A stretch of 24,355 bases of DNA, taken from a virus. The translations under genes were made by a program, and so were the position numbers. Of the stretch, positions 9,140 through 16,029 are shown one piece after another. The notes under the pieces were generated by a model, which was not told the origin of the DNA, did not search any database, and was given only the letters and a program-made list of their open reading frames with translations. The DNA lies in the IMG/VR virus record IMGVR_UViG_3300027728_000090, positions 1 through 24,355 of that record. The stretch is one strand, 5' to 3'. Each line of letters opens with the position of its first letter. Within the stretch, counting starts at the first letter, position 1.

Positions 9140-9650
9140 TCTCCACTTGGTTTTTTATCTTGTTAGCAATGAACATAATATAAGGGATAGCTATACATGC
9201 CTTAAGTTTACTAATATTTTTAGCTTTTAGTTTTAGGTGTGCATCTGCATAGTGCTCTGTAACAGTAAGGTGATCAGCCTTAAACATAATAGCTAGTATT
9301 CCAGAGATATATCCTTTAGGTTTGTTAATAGCTATAGTTTCAATCAGCTTAGTATCACGTACTGTGAGCTTTAACTGTGCAGTGTATGTAAAGCCATCAA
9401 GCGCTATAGTTTCTACCACAGGATACTCAGTCTTAGGCTGCTCATTAAATTTTTTAACAATATCAATAAAATCAGCCACATCATAATCAAAGAACTCACT
9501 CTCAGGGATACCTAAGCTAGCAAAAATTTGCAGGTGTCTATCAATGTTATCTATCTCTTTGTTATTAGATATCTCACTGATATTCTCAAACTGCTCAATA
9601 GTCAGCTCTTCAATTCTGTTAGGGATCTCCCTTCCTAAAATAGTTACCAT
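9114..9650 (-). CDS. Putative tail assembly chaperone-like protein A (178 aa)
   Basis: First gene of the minus-strand pair, starting 14 bases after a good TAnnTTTG box on that strand. The first 70 residues contain IEELTIEQFENISEI and DVADFIDIVKKFNEQ, matching in spacing the start of protein B. The remainder is mixed alpha/beta and Lys-rich, with no membrane or catalytic motif. Tail chaperones commonly occur as a short protein plus a longer frameshifted product just before the tape measure. Here a short A and longer B overlap by 26 bases, and codons ATA AAA AAC contain the classic heptamer A AAA AAC shortly before the stop. A tail chaperone is the best fit, but the antisense orientation is unexpected. 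Confidence 0.5.
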   Translation of the reverse strand: MVTILGREIPNRIEELTIEQFENISEISNNKEIDNIDRHLQIFASLGIPESEFFDYDVADFIDIVKKFNEQPKTEYPVVETIALDGFTYTAQLKLTVRDTKLIETIAINKPKGYISGILAIMFKADHLTVTEHYADAHLKLKAKNISKLKACIAIPYIMFIANKIKNQVENVPTEAVE

Positions 9651-9664
9651 ATTTAATTTTTTTA

Positions 9665-9672
9665 CAAATATA
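9665..9672 (-). promoter_or_regulatory. Minus-strand -7 promoter element (TATATTTG)
   Basis: Read on the minus strand, TATATTTG fits the Bacteroidota -7 consensus TAnnTTTG and is followed by an A/T-rich 14-base leader and the ATG of chaperone-like protein A. A TTTG lies upstream at a spacing of 24, a little long for the -33 box. It sits between divergent genes and beside the + strand 14-base motif, so the two transcription signals nearly overlap. Confidence 0.5.
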
Positions 9673-9680
9673 TGAATAAT

Positions 9681-9694
9681 TATAATATAGGTAT
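9681..9694 (+). promoter_or_regulatory. Conserved 14-base late motif, copy 2
   Basis: TATAATATAGGTAT ends within the ATG at 9693 (motif ...GGTATG). It is identical to the copies at 7306 and 12274. It precedes the protease and capsid genes. Its presence favours 9693 over the longer in-frame start at 9672, because the alternative start would make the motif coding. Confidence 0.55.
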
Positions 9695-10643
9695 GGCAAA
9701 AGATAATTTACCTGTATACAAAATTACTATTGATCCTGAATACTCTGAAAATGGGGAGGACTTAGGTATAGAACAAATAGCTTTTACATCCACTCCTGCT
9801 ATCAAAGTAATGGGTATGGCTTTCAATAGCCAGGTTAAGCCTATGATATTTACAGATGATATTAAGTATCGCATAGTAGCACCTGCTTTAATCCCAATGG
9901 AGATATATAGAAAGGATGATGAGGATGGTAAAGAGTACTATGTTAAGTTTACAATAGAAGAGATAGAGAAAATTCATGCAAAGTTTATGCGTGATATGAG
10001 TAACAAGGATCTCTTTAACCTAGAGCATGATACTGATAAGACTGTACCTGCTTATGTATTGGAAGCATGGATAGTAGATACTCCCAAAGAGGATAAAGCC
10101 TATTCTAGTTTTGGGATAGAGGTGCCTGAGGGGACTCTAATGGTTACAGCCCAGGTAACAGATAAAGAATACTATGCACAACTGGTAGCAGATGGGCAGG
10201 TAGGTTTCAGCATAGAAGGATATCTAGGTATGAAGCTCAAAGAACAGCAACAACTTAAACTAAATAATATGAATAAATTACCTGATGGTGAACACTTAAT
10301 TGACGGCAAAATCTACGTTGTAGTTGATGGTGAGATCACTGAAATTAGAGAAGAAGAAGTAGTAGTAGAAGAGGAGGCAATGTCTGATACAGTAGTAGAA
10401 GAGGAGGAAGTAGTAGAAGAGGAAACTATGGCTGTAGATCCTGCTATGGATGCTGAGGCAATACTAGAAATAGTACGCCCATTAATTACAGAACAAGTGG
10501 ATGCTCTTGTGGCTATGATAGCTGATTTAAAAAATCAATTAGAAGAGTCTTTAGTAGTAGAAACAGAAGAGGAGTTAGAAGAGGCTGTAAAGATGAGTGT
10601 ACAGCAAAAATTAAGTTCATTTAATAAATTTAACAACCAATAA
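9693..10643 (+). CDS. XkdF-like prohead protease with acidic scaffold-like tail (316 aa)
   Basis: Residues 1-180 fit the XkdF-like phage serine protease family (peptidase S78-related), which cleaves the scaffold and capsid during prohead maturation. Visible landmarks are FNLEHD with a candidate catalytic His112 and VGFSIEGYLG with a candidate Ser173, numbered from the 9693 start. After about 190 the protein becomes strongly acidic: Glu/Val repeats at about 220-246, then a helical, coiled-coil-like segment to the end. This suggests a protease-scaffold fusion. The major capsid gene follows 15 bases later. I chose 9693 because it matches the position of the repeated 14-base motif; the in-frame ATG at 9672 would add seven residues (MNNYNIG) and overlap the minus-strand promoter. 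Confidence 0.75.
   Translation: MAKDNLPVYKITIDPEYSENGEDLGIEQIAFTSTPAIKVMGMAFNSQVKPMIFTDDIKYRIVAPALIPMEIYRKDDEDGKEYYVKFTIEEIEKIHAKFMRDMSNKDLFNLEHDTDKTVPAYVLEAWIVDTPKEDKAYSSFGIEVPEGTLMVTAQVTDKEYYAQLVADGQVGFSIEGYLGMKLKEQQQLKLNNMNKLPDGEHLIDGKIYVVVDGEITEIREEEVVVEEEAMSDTVVEEEEVVEEETMAVDPAMDAEAILEIVRPLITEQVDALVAMIADLKNQLEESLVVETEEELEEAVKMSVQQKLSSFNKFNNQ
10361..10423 (+). repeat. Three short direct repeats coding acidic Val-Glu blocks
   Basis: AGTAGTAGAAGAGGA occurs at 10361, 10391 and 10409 within the protease/scaffold gene, coding V-V-E-E-E-like units. The repeats expand the acidic scaffold-like tail and could recombine or slip. Confidence 0.75.
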
Positions 10644-10658
10644 AAACAAACAAACAAA

Positions 10659-11603
10659 ATGAGAAAATTAAGATTTGATTTAAACATTGATGCTTCTGCA
10701 CTATTAGCACCAAACGCTGATGCGTTCTACGCACAGGCTTATCTTTCAGGTAGTGAAATTCCTGATAACTTCCGTACTTTACCTGGCATTAAGTACAAAA
10801 CTAAAATTGGTACAGTTACTTTTGGTACAGGCTTATTAGCTACATCCCCTTGTAACTTCCCTAACCTTAACACTGATGACTTAAGCTCTCATGAAGTAGA
10901 CGTATGTGCTCTTTCTGCTATGGCTCAAGTTTGTCAATTTGACTTAGAGCAGTCTTTTGTTTCTTTGCAAATGGCAGCAGGATCTAATGGTGATTTCACA
11001 GTAGCATCTTTCTTTAGCTTCTACTGGTCTGAGATGGCTAACGCTATTGCAGGACAAATTGAGTCTTTAAGATGGCAAGGTGATACCTTATCTGTTAATC
11101 CACAACTTGCTTTGTGTGATGGTTATGAGAAAGGATTAGCTGCTTCAGTTGTAGCAGGTGATGTTATCAATGGTGGTACAGGTGGTATCACTACGTTTAC
11201 AGGTGTAGCTGGATTAGGTGCTAAATTAGCAGCTGCTTTTGCTTTGGTTCCTGCAGCTATTGCTTCCCGTACTGCTGACTTGCGTATCTACATGCCTACT
11301 CAATTGGTTAATATCTACCGATTAGGTGTAGCTTCAGGTAACACTAATGCATACATCACTCAGGATCTAGCTTTGACTTACTTAGGTATCAAAATAGTAA
11401 TTTGTCCAGGGATGTCAAATGATACTTTTGTAATTACTTTGAAAGATAACCTTATCTATGCTTTTGATGGTGAGGGTGACTCTTCAGACTTACGTGCTGT
11501 GAACTTAGCAGATACTGTTGCTGAGCCTGTAATCAGAACTCGTGCAAACATGAAAGTAGGTTTCAGCTTTGTTAATCCTACAGATATCGTTTACTACGCT
11601 TAA
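10659..11603 (+). CDS. Major capsid protein (314 aa)
   Basis: Follows the protease/scaffold gene and is preceded by an A-rich leader (AAAACAAACAAACAAA) typical of strongly expressed Bacteroidota genes. The protein begins MRKLRFDLNIDASALLAP. It has no membrane segment and shows the mixed alpha/beta composition, with hydrophobic Ala/Gly-rich core near residues 170-205 and a beta-rich end (RTRANMKVGFSFVNP), of HK97-fold capsid proteins. Codon use is visibly shifted to forms such as GCT, CGT and TTC compared with neighbours, as expected for an abundant virion protein. A GC-rich hairpin terminator follows directly, which would separate or attenuate its transcript. I recall similar capsid proteins in Bacteroidota siphoviruses. 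Confidence 0.8.
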   Translation: MRKLRFDLNIDASALLAPNADAFYAQAYLSGSEIPDNFRTLPGIKYKTKIGTVTFGTGLLATSPCNFPNLNTDDLSSHEVDVCALSAMAQVCQFDLEQSFVSLQMAAGSNGDFTVASFFSFYWSEMANAIAGQIESLRWQGDTLSVNPQLALCDGYEKGLAASVVAGDVINGGTGGITTFTGVAGLGAKLAAAFALVPAAIASRTADLRIYMPTQLVNIYRLGVASGNTNAYITQDLALTYLGIKIVICPGMSNDTFVITLKDNLIYAFDGEGDSSDLRAVNLADTVAEPVIRTRANMKVGFSFVNPTDIVYYA

Positions 11604-11614
11604 TACTAACTCAT

Positions 11615-11638
11615 AAGGGGGGGCAACCCCCTTTATAT
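11615..11638 (+). terminator. Hairpin terminator after capsid gene
   Basis: AAGGGGG (11615-11621) pairs with CCCCCTT (11627-11633) around a five-base loop, GGCAA, followed by TATAT. The stem is strong and sits in the 49-base gap after the capsid stop. With only a short T tract, partial read-through into the tail-tube gene is plausible. Confidence 0.8.
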
Positions 11639-11652
11639 AAAACATATAAATC

Positions 11653-12198
11653 ATGCCAACAACATGCCAGGCCTTAGAGGCCATTTTAAAAAGTTGCGAT
11701 AATAACAGTGGTGGTATCTATGGTATATGGATTAACCAACAAGATGAAATTTTATCTATCACTCCTGCAGACCCATCTGCAGGTTTAGGATGGTCGATAA
11801 CAGCTATTACTTTAGTAGCTCTTGCTCCATTATTTAAAAACTACTACATTCGTAGAAATACATCTAGCTTTACAGAAGAGGCTGCTATTGACTTAATCAA
11901 TGGATCATCTTTTGTTACTTCTACTATTAACTTAATGTTTCATAGACGTGAAGCTGATAAGTCAAGAGCTATCAAAATTTTAGGATCAGGACAGCAGTAT
12001 ATTACAGCTATTGTTTTGGATGCTAATGGTAAGTATTGGTACTTCCCTTACTTGCAAGTTACAGGTGTAGCTGAAGGATCAGGAACTGCTCGTGCAGATG
12101 GTTCTAAATATGCTGTAACTTTGTTAGGTGAGAACGAATACTTAGCTTATGAGGTTACTATGTCAACTGCTGCACTTGCTGCAATCGGAGTATCTTAA
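11653..12198 (+). CDS. Putative major tail (tube) protein (181 aa)
   Basis: Bounded by hairpin terminators on both sides and using the same preferred codons as the capsid gene, both signs of high expression. The N-terminus (about 1-30) contains two Cys and a Gly-rich turn. The C-terminal half has the strand pattern IKILGSGQQYITAIVLDANGK, WYFPYLQVTGVAEGSGTA, then YAVTLLGENEYLAYEV. I associate this layout (…G..Q.YITAIV.D.NGKYW…) with tail tube proteins of Bacteroidota siphoviruses. Tube monomers stack around the tape measure, so a gene beside the capsid and far from the tape measure is noteworthy but seen in rearranged genomes. A head decoration protein is the main alternative. Confidence 0.6.
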   Translation: MPTTCQALEAILKSCDNNSGGIYGIWINQQDEILSITPADPSAGLGWSITAITLVALAPLFKNYYIRRNTSSFTEEAAIDLINGSSFVTSTINLMFHRREADKSRAIKILGSGQQYITAIVLDANGKYWYFPYLQVTGVAEGSGTARADGSKYAVTLLGENEYLAYEVTMSTAALAAIGVS

Positions 12199-12221
12199 TA
12201 CGCTTTAATACTATCAAAATT

Positions 12222-12248
12222 AGCCCTGCATATTGTGGGGCTTTTTTT
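12222..12248 (+). terminator. Rho-independent terminator after tail-tube gene
   Basis: AGCCC (12222-12226) pairs with GGGCT (12238-12242) across an 11-base loop, followed by a run of seven T. This is a canonical intrinsic terminator and implies that the following gene needs its own start signal, which the 14-base motif at 12274 could supply. Confidence 0.85.
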
Positions 12249-12273
12249 ATTTCTAAACATTTTGAAGTAAACA

Positions 12274-12287
12274 TATAATATAGGTAT
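12274..12287 (+). promoter_or_regulatory. Conserved 14-base late motif, copy 3
   Basis: TATAATATAGGTAT overlaps the ATG at 12286. It lies 25 bases after the terminator T-run, exactly where a new promoter is needed, and no TAnnTTTG box is visible in this gap. A TTTG occurs at 12261-12264. This copy is the strongest argument that the motif is a promoter rather than chance. Confidence 0.6.
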
Positions 12288-12636
12288 GATATACATTGAA
12301 CAGGGAGTAATTAACCAGGTAGTGCTAACCTTAACAGAGGTTACTACTGTACCCACCCCTCACTATCTCTTTGCTTTCACTAATGAAATGAATACTACTT
12401 CTAGCACTCAGTTATTTACCACTGCAGATACTAGCTTATGGCCTGAACGGTACAATCTTTTTGTACTTAATGAGCCTGTAGATATTACCTTGTTACAAGG
12501 GCAGTTTATATATCAGATTTATGAGAGCTCAGTACCCTATGTACTACCTTTATCTATTGCACAAACCACAGGAGTGGTAATAGAAGAGGGTAGAATGGTG
12601 GTAAGTGGGCCAGTAGGCACCTCAATATACGATTAA
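12286..12636 (+). CDS. Hypothetical late protein (116 aa)
   Basis: First gene after the terminator at 12222-12248 and the third copy of the 14-base motif, with the portal gene two bases downstream. The 116 residues are beta-prone, with repeated hydrophobic strands (VVLTLTEV, HYLFAFTNEM, QFIYQIYES) and a Val/Gly-rich end. No signal peptide, membrane segment or enzyme motif is visible. I recall small proteins of this kind (with an RYNLF-like segment) beside portal genes in Bacteroidota phages, so a virion or head-assembly role is plausible, but no function is known to me. Confidence 0.6.
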   Translation: MIYIEQGVINQVVLTLTEVTTVPTPHYLFAFTNEMNTTSSTQLFTTADTSLWPERYNLFVLNEPVDITLLQGQFIYQIYESSVPYVLPLSIAQTTGVVIEEGRMVVSGPVGTSIYD

Positions 12637-12638
12637 CT

Positions 12639-13925
12639 ATGGCATGGTATAATAATTTATTCAAAAAACAAAGCTCAACACCTGAAGTGGTAGAAGGCTA
12701 TCAATCTTTCAGCACTCCATTCTTACCTGTAGGTAAAGGTGATTTATCCCTGCCCTATGTTAATGGTAGATATGCCACTAATATGTGGGTGAGATTTGGT
12801 AATGATAACCTATATCCTCAGCTACTTAATCAAATGTATTTTTCTAGCCCCTTACATGGTGCCATAGTAGATTATAAAACTAATGCAGTGATAGGTGGTG
12901 GCTTTGCTTTGGCTACTGATAAACTAACTACCCCTGAGAAGCTAGAGCTTTATATGTTTGAAAGGAAAATAAAAATTAAACAAACGGTAAAAGCTGTTAC
13001 TAGACAGTTAATTGTGCACAATAGGATCTATTGCAAATTATGTTTTGATAGTACCAAAAAACTAATTAAGATTGAAAACATATCGCCTGAGAAAGTAAGA
13101 ATATCTAGGAATAAAGATATGTACTATCTATGTGAGGATTGGAGTACTAATATAGATGTAAGAGAGATTAAGCCTTATCACGTAGCATGCTCTGATTATG
13201 AGCAGTTATATTGCTATGAGATTAAATCACTAGGGCAGGATTACTACTCACTACCACAATACACCTCAGCTCTTAACTTTGCTTTCTTATCAGGTGAGCT
13301 TAGCTACTTTGCTAAAAGTAATATACAAAATAGTGTTTTTCCTAGCTTTGCCATGATGTTTCCTAAGAGACCACAAAGCGAGGAAGAGAAGCACATGATA
13401 AAAGAAACTATTGATAGAATGAAAGGTGCTGCTAATGCAGGTAAAGCTGTTGCATTTTTTGCTAACTCACAGGATCAGTTACCTAAGATAGAAAGCCTAC
13501 CTACAAATGGTAATGATAGTCTATTTCAGGAAGCCTCACAGCTTAATACTGAACAGATTTGCTTTGCTCATACTATAGATCCTATATTAATGGGAGTACG
13601 TACCACAGGAAGCCTTGGAGGTGGTGCAGATATTAAGCAGGCTTATGTGATATTTGAAAAGAATGTAGTAATGGAGCTAAGAGGATGTGTGATGGCTATC
13701 TTTAATGAGCTATTAACCATCTCCAAAATCCCTGCACAATTTACTATTAATAACTTTCAGATAATAGATGAGAATATAGTAGAGCTTGAGGCAGATACTT
13801 CTAGGATTAATAATTTAATTAGTGCTATGCACCCTACTATAGCTCAGAAAATACTTGATAATATGACAGCTGATGAGATACGAGCTCTAGCTGATTTACC
13901 ACCACTTACTAACCCCATTGTATAA
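12639..13925 (+). CDS. Phage portal protein (428 aa)
   Basis: Forms the dodecameric ring at the packaging vertex. An early segment FSSPLHGAIVDYKTNAVIGG (about residues 68-87) is typical of portal proteins. A long central region follows, and a C-terminal part has FANSQDQLPKIESLPTN (about 274-290), then LNTEQICFAHTIDPILMGV and a Gly-rich LGGGADIKQAYVIFEKNVV segment that fits the portal crown/stem transition. Length of 428 residues fits the family. It lies after the capsid genes, whereas portal usually precedes protease and capsid. Its stop overlaps the next start as TAATG. Confidence 0.85.
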   Translation: MAWYNNLFKKQSSTPEVVEGYQSFSTPFLPVGKGDLSLPYVNGRYATNMWVRFGNDNLYPQLLNQMYFSSPLHGAIVDYKTNAVIGGGFALATDKLTTPEKLELYMFERKIKIKQTVKAVTRQLIVHNRIYCKLCFDSTKKLIKIENISPEKVRISRNKDMYYLCEDWSTNIDVREIKPYHVACSDYEQLYCYEIKSLGQDYYSLPQYTSALNFAFLSGELSYFAKSNIQNSVFPSFAMMFPKRPQSEEEKHMIKETIDRMKGAANAGKAVAFFANSQDQLPKIESLPTNGNDSLFQEASQLNTEQICFAHTIDPILMGVRTTGSLGGGADIKQAYVIFEKNVVMELRGCVMAIFNELLTISKIPAQFTINNFQIIDENIVELEADTSRINNLISAMHPTIAQKILDNMTADEIRALADLPPLTNPIV

Positions 13926-14491
13926 TGCTATTCTTCATAACAGAAACTTACCTTAAAGTAAACACCCCTATCACAGCTAATGTAGATGTAACAGATGTTA
14001 CTCCCTATGTAGCTACTCAGGCAGCACTAAGGATACAGCCTATCCTGGGCACCACGTTCTACAACTATATGCTAACTCAGTACAATGCTCAGACACTTAA
14101 CCCTGATGAGATAGATCTAGTAGAATTTATACAGCCAGTGATAGCATGGAGGAGTGCAGAAGATGCAGTATTTGGATTAACCTACCAACTAAAAAACAAG
14201 GGACTGCAAACACAATCAGGTGATTACTCTGCTAGTGTATCTCGTAGCGAAGTTGCCTTTGGAATGGAACACTATGCACAGAAAGCATCATTCTTTGAGC
14301 AGAGACTTATCAGATGGCTACTAGCTAACAAGGCACTATTTCCTCAGTTTATATCTACCACTAACATGGATACTGATCTTAGGCCTATGTTTAACTCATG
14401 TAACATGTGCAATCAACAAACATACACCTGCACTGGTATGTGTGGTAACTTTAGAGAGAATGGATATAACAACTCTATATTAATACTATAA
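13925..14491 (+). CDS. DUF6712-like head-tail connector candidate (188 aa)
   Basis: The N-terminal part (MLFFITETYLKVNTPITANV, then PYVATQAALRIQPILGTTFY) and the following helices fit a family I know as DUF6712, found next to portal genes in Bacteroidota phages and thought to be a head-completion or adaptor protein. The helical core ends near residue 142; the C-terminal tail has an unusual Cys cluster (C159, C162, C169, C173 in CNMCNQQTYTCTGMC), which could bind a metal or form disulfides. TAATG overlaps couple it to both the portal and the holin genes. No enzyme motif is apparent. The family call is moderate, and the role in head-tail joining is inferred from position. Confidence 0.6.
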   Translation: MLFFITETYLKVNTPITANVDVTDVTPYVATQAALRIQPILGTTFYNYMLTQYNAQTLNPDEIDLVEFIQPVIAWRSAEDAVFGLTYQLKNKGLQTQSGDYSASVSRSEVAFGMEHYAQKASFFEQRLIRWLLANKALFPQFISTTNMDTDLRPMFNSCNMCNQQTYTCTGMCGNFRENGYNNSILIL

Positions 14492-14982
14492 TGAAAACAC
14501 AGCTATTAATTTTATTAACAACTTTTCAACAAAAATTTGTGCAACTATTAGCAGTTATCAGCTCATTCTTTTTGCCTATCTCAGGTATACTCTTTTTAAT
14601 TGCTTTTGCTATTGTGGTAGATACTATTACAGGAATTTGGAAGGCTAAAAAACTAAAAATTAAAATTACATCGCGCAAACTTTCGGCGGTAGTTTCTAAA
14701 TTATTCCTTTATGAAGTTGCCGTTATTGGATTCTACTTAATAGACTATTTTATTTTAAACGATATTATAATAAAGTTCTTTTCAGTTCCTTTAATGCTTA
14801 CAAAGATACTTTCGCTTATATTGGTAAGTATTGAGTGTATTTCAATCAATGAAAATTATATTGCTATTCGTGGAATTTCAATCTGGGATTCAATGAAAAA
14901 CTTATTTGCCAGGGCTAAAGAAATTAAAACAGATCTAAATGGACTTAGACATAACAAAGATAATTCAACACCGATTATCTAA
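14491..14982 (+). CDS. Phage holin (163 aa)
   Basis: Small membrane protein at the head of the lysis cassette. A first hydrophobic stretch at about 16-45 leads into VDTITGIWKAKK, a hallmark of the toxin-secretion/lysis holin family (Phage_holin_4), followed by the basic SRKL segment. Further hydrophobic segments lie at about 72-90 and 95-113, then ECISINENY near 115-123 and a charged C-terminus. It would form the inner-membrane lesion that triggers lysis. The endolysin starts 44 bases before its end, in another frame. The middle, about 14670-14880, contains more CpG than the surrounding genome (about eight CG dinucleotides), which hints that this gene was acquired from a differently composed source. 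Confidence 0.8.
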   Translation: MKTQLLILLTTFQQKFVQLLAVISSFFLPISGILFLIAFAIVVDTITGIWKAKKLKIKITSRKLSAVVSKLFLYEVAVIGFYLIDYFILNDIIIKFFSVPLMLTKILSLILVSIECISINENYIAIRGISIWDSMKNLFARAKEIKTDLNGLRHNKDNSTPII

Positions 14983-15586
14983 AGATCAATACGTAGATGA
15001 GCTTACAGAAAAGAGACAAATCTATCTGCATCATACTGCAGGTGGGCCTAGTGGCATAGCTGTAGCAAAGTTCTTTAATCAGAAAGTAGGGAAGGTCGCC
15101 ACTGCCTTTGTCATTAGTGCTAGTGGGGCCATAGTACAGTGCTTCAGTTCTAAACATTGGGCTTATCACCTGGGATTAAAACAAGAGGTATTTAGTGAGG
15201 CAGGAGTAACTTATAGGAGTTTAGATAGATTATCTGTAGGGATAGAGATCTGTAACTATGGCCCATTAACTAAAAGAAATGGCTACTACTATAACTATGT
15301 AGGGGGTAAGATAGACTATAAAGAAGTCACTACACTTAAAGAGAAGTACAAAGGGCATATCTATTGGCAGTCATATACAGATGCACAGATAGAAAGCACT
15401 CGCCAGCTGCTAGTGTACCTGTGTGACCAGTACAATATCCCTAAAGATTACTTTGCTAGCATATTTGATATAGATAAACGTGCTTTAAGGGGAGAAAATG
15501 GTATATTTACACACAATAGTGTGAGAAAAGATAAATCAGATATATATCCCTGCCCTAGAATGATAGCAATGCTAGAGAACTTATGA
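14939..15586 (+). CDS. N-acetylmuramoyl-L-alanine amidase endolysin (215 aa)
   Basis: Amidase_2-type (T7 lysozyme-like) zinc enzyme that cleaves the amide bond between muramic acid and the stem peptide. The motif LHHTAGG at residues 30-36 supplies the first zinc histidine, the core HWAYHLG lies at 73-79, and IEICNYG follows at about 103-109. The C-terminus has FTHNSVRKDKSDIYPCP, in which H192 and C205 are likely the second histidine and cysteine ligands. No signal peptide is present, consistent with holin-dependent release. The start at 14939 lies within the holin gene; it gives the usual short leader before a RLSKDQY-like segment. The next gene overlaps by four bases (ATGA). Confidence 0.88.
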   Translation: MDLDITKIIQHRLSKDQYVDELTEKRQIYLHHTAGGPSGIAVAKFFNQKVGKVATAFVISASGAIVQCFSSKHWAYHLGLKQEVFSEAGVTYRSLDRLSVGIEICNYGPLTKRNGYYYNYVGGKIDYKEVTTLKEKYKGHIYWQSYTDAQIESTRQLLVYLCDQYNIPKDYFASIFDIDKRALRGENGIFTHNSVRKDKSDIYPCPRMIAMLENL

Positions 15587-16029
15587 GATACATCCTACCA
15601 ATTATCGCACTATGCCTCTTAGGCTCCTGCTCAAGTGCTAAGAAAGCACAGTACCACTATAAGAAAGCACTTAAGCATGGGCTAAAGTTAGTAACTCAAA
15701 GTGATACTATCAGAATTACTGCCCTAGATAGCTTTGCAGTGATACGAAATGATACGATTGTATACGAGAAGTTTATTACCACTAAAGATACCATCATTCA
15801 GTTTAATAATATTTATGTTCCTAAGACCAGGTGGCAAACTAGAATAGAATATAGGTACAAAACTAAGATACTTAAGCAGGATGTGCTCAAATATAAGTAC
15901 ATATACAAGGATGGTAAGATTAAAAAAGCTAAGACTAATTGGATGCTGTTTGTCTATGGGCTTATAGCCGGCTTTCTAGTGAGCTTTGTGCTTAGAATAC
16001 TTGACAAACTATACAACCCCTTAAGATGA
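15583..16029 (+). CDS. Lipoprotein with C-terminal membrane anchor; candidate unimolecular spanin (148 aa)
   Basis: The N-terminus MRYILPIIALCLLGSC is a lipoprotein signal peptide with lipobox LGSC and Cys16 as the likely lipidated residue. The ectodomain (about 17-118) is charged and beta-prone. A strong hydrophobic segment at 120-137 (WMLFVYGLIAGFLVSFVL) with following basic residues can cross the inner membrane. One protein with outer-membrane lipid and inner-membrane anchor directly after holin and endolysin matches the layout of u-spanins such as T1 gp11, which fuse the two membranes at the last step of lysis. The function is an inference from architecture and location; a structural lipoprotein or an exclusion protein is possible. 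It overlaps both neighbours by four bases. Confidence 0.65.
   Translation: MRYILPIIALCLLGSCSSAKKAQYHYKKALKHGLKLVTQSDTIRITALDSFAVIRNDTIVYEKFITTKDTIIQFNNIYVPKTRWQTRIEYRYKTKILKQDVLKYKYIYKDGKIKKAKTNWMLFVYGLIAGFLVSFVLRILDKLYNPLR

Noticed and set aside
9111-9165. Classic -1 frameshift fusing the two minus-strand proteins.
   Set aside because: The -1 frame ends after 13 codons at TAA; protein B lies in the +1 frame, so the standard mechanism does not produce the fusion.
9672-9692. Upstream in-frame start (ATG at 9672) for the protease gene.
   Set aside because: It would place the conserved 14-base motif in coding sequence and overlap the minus-strand -7 box; 9693 is in the same position relative to the motif as the ATG at 12286.
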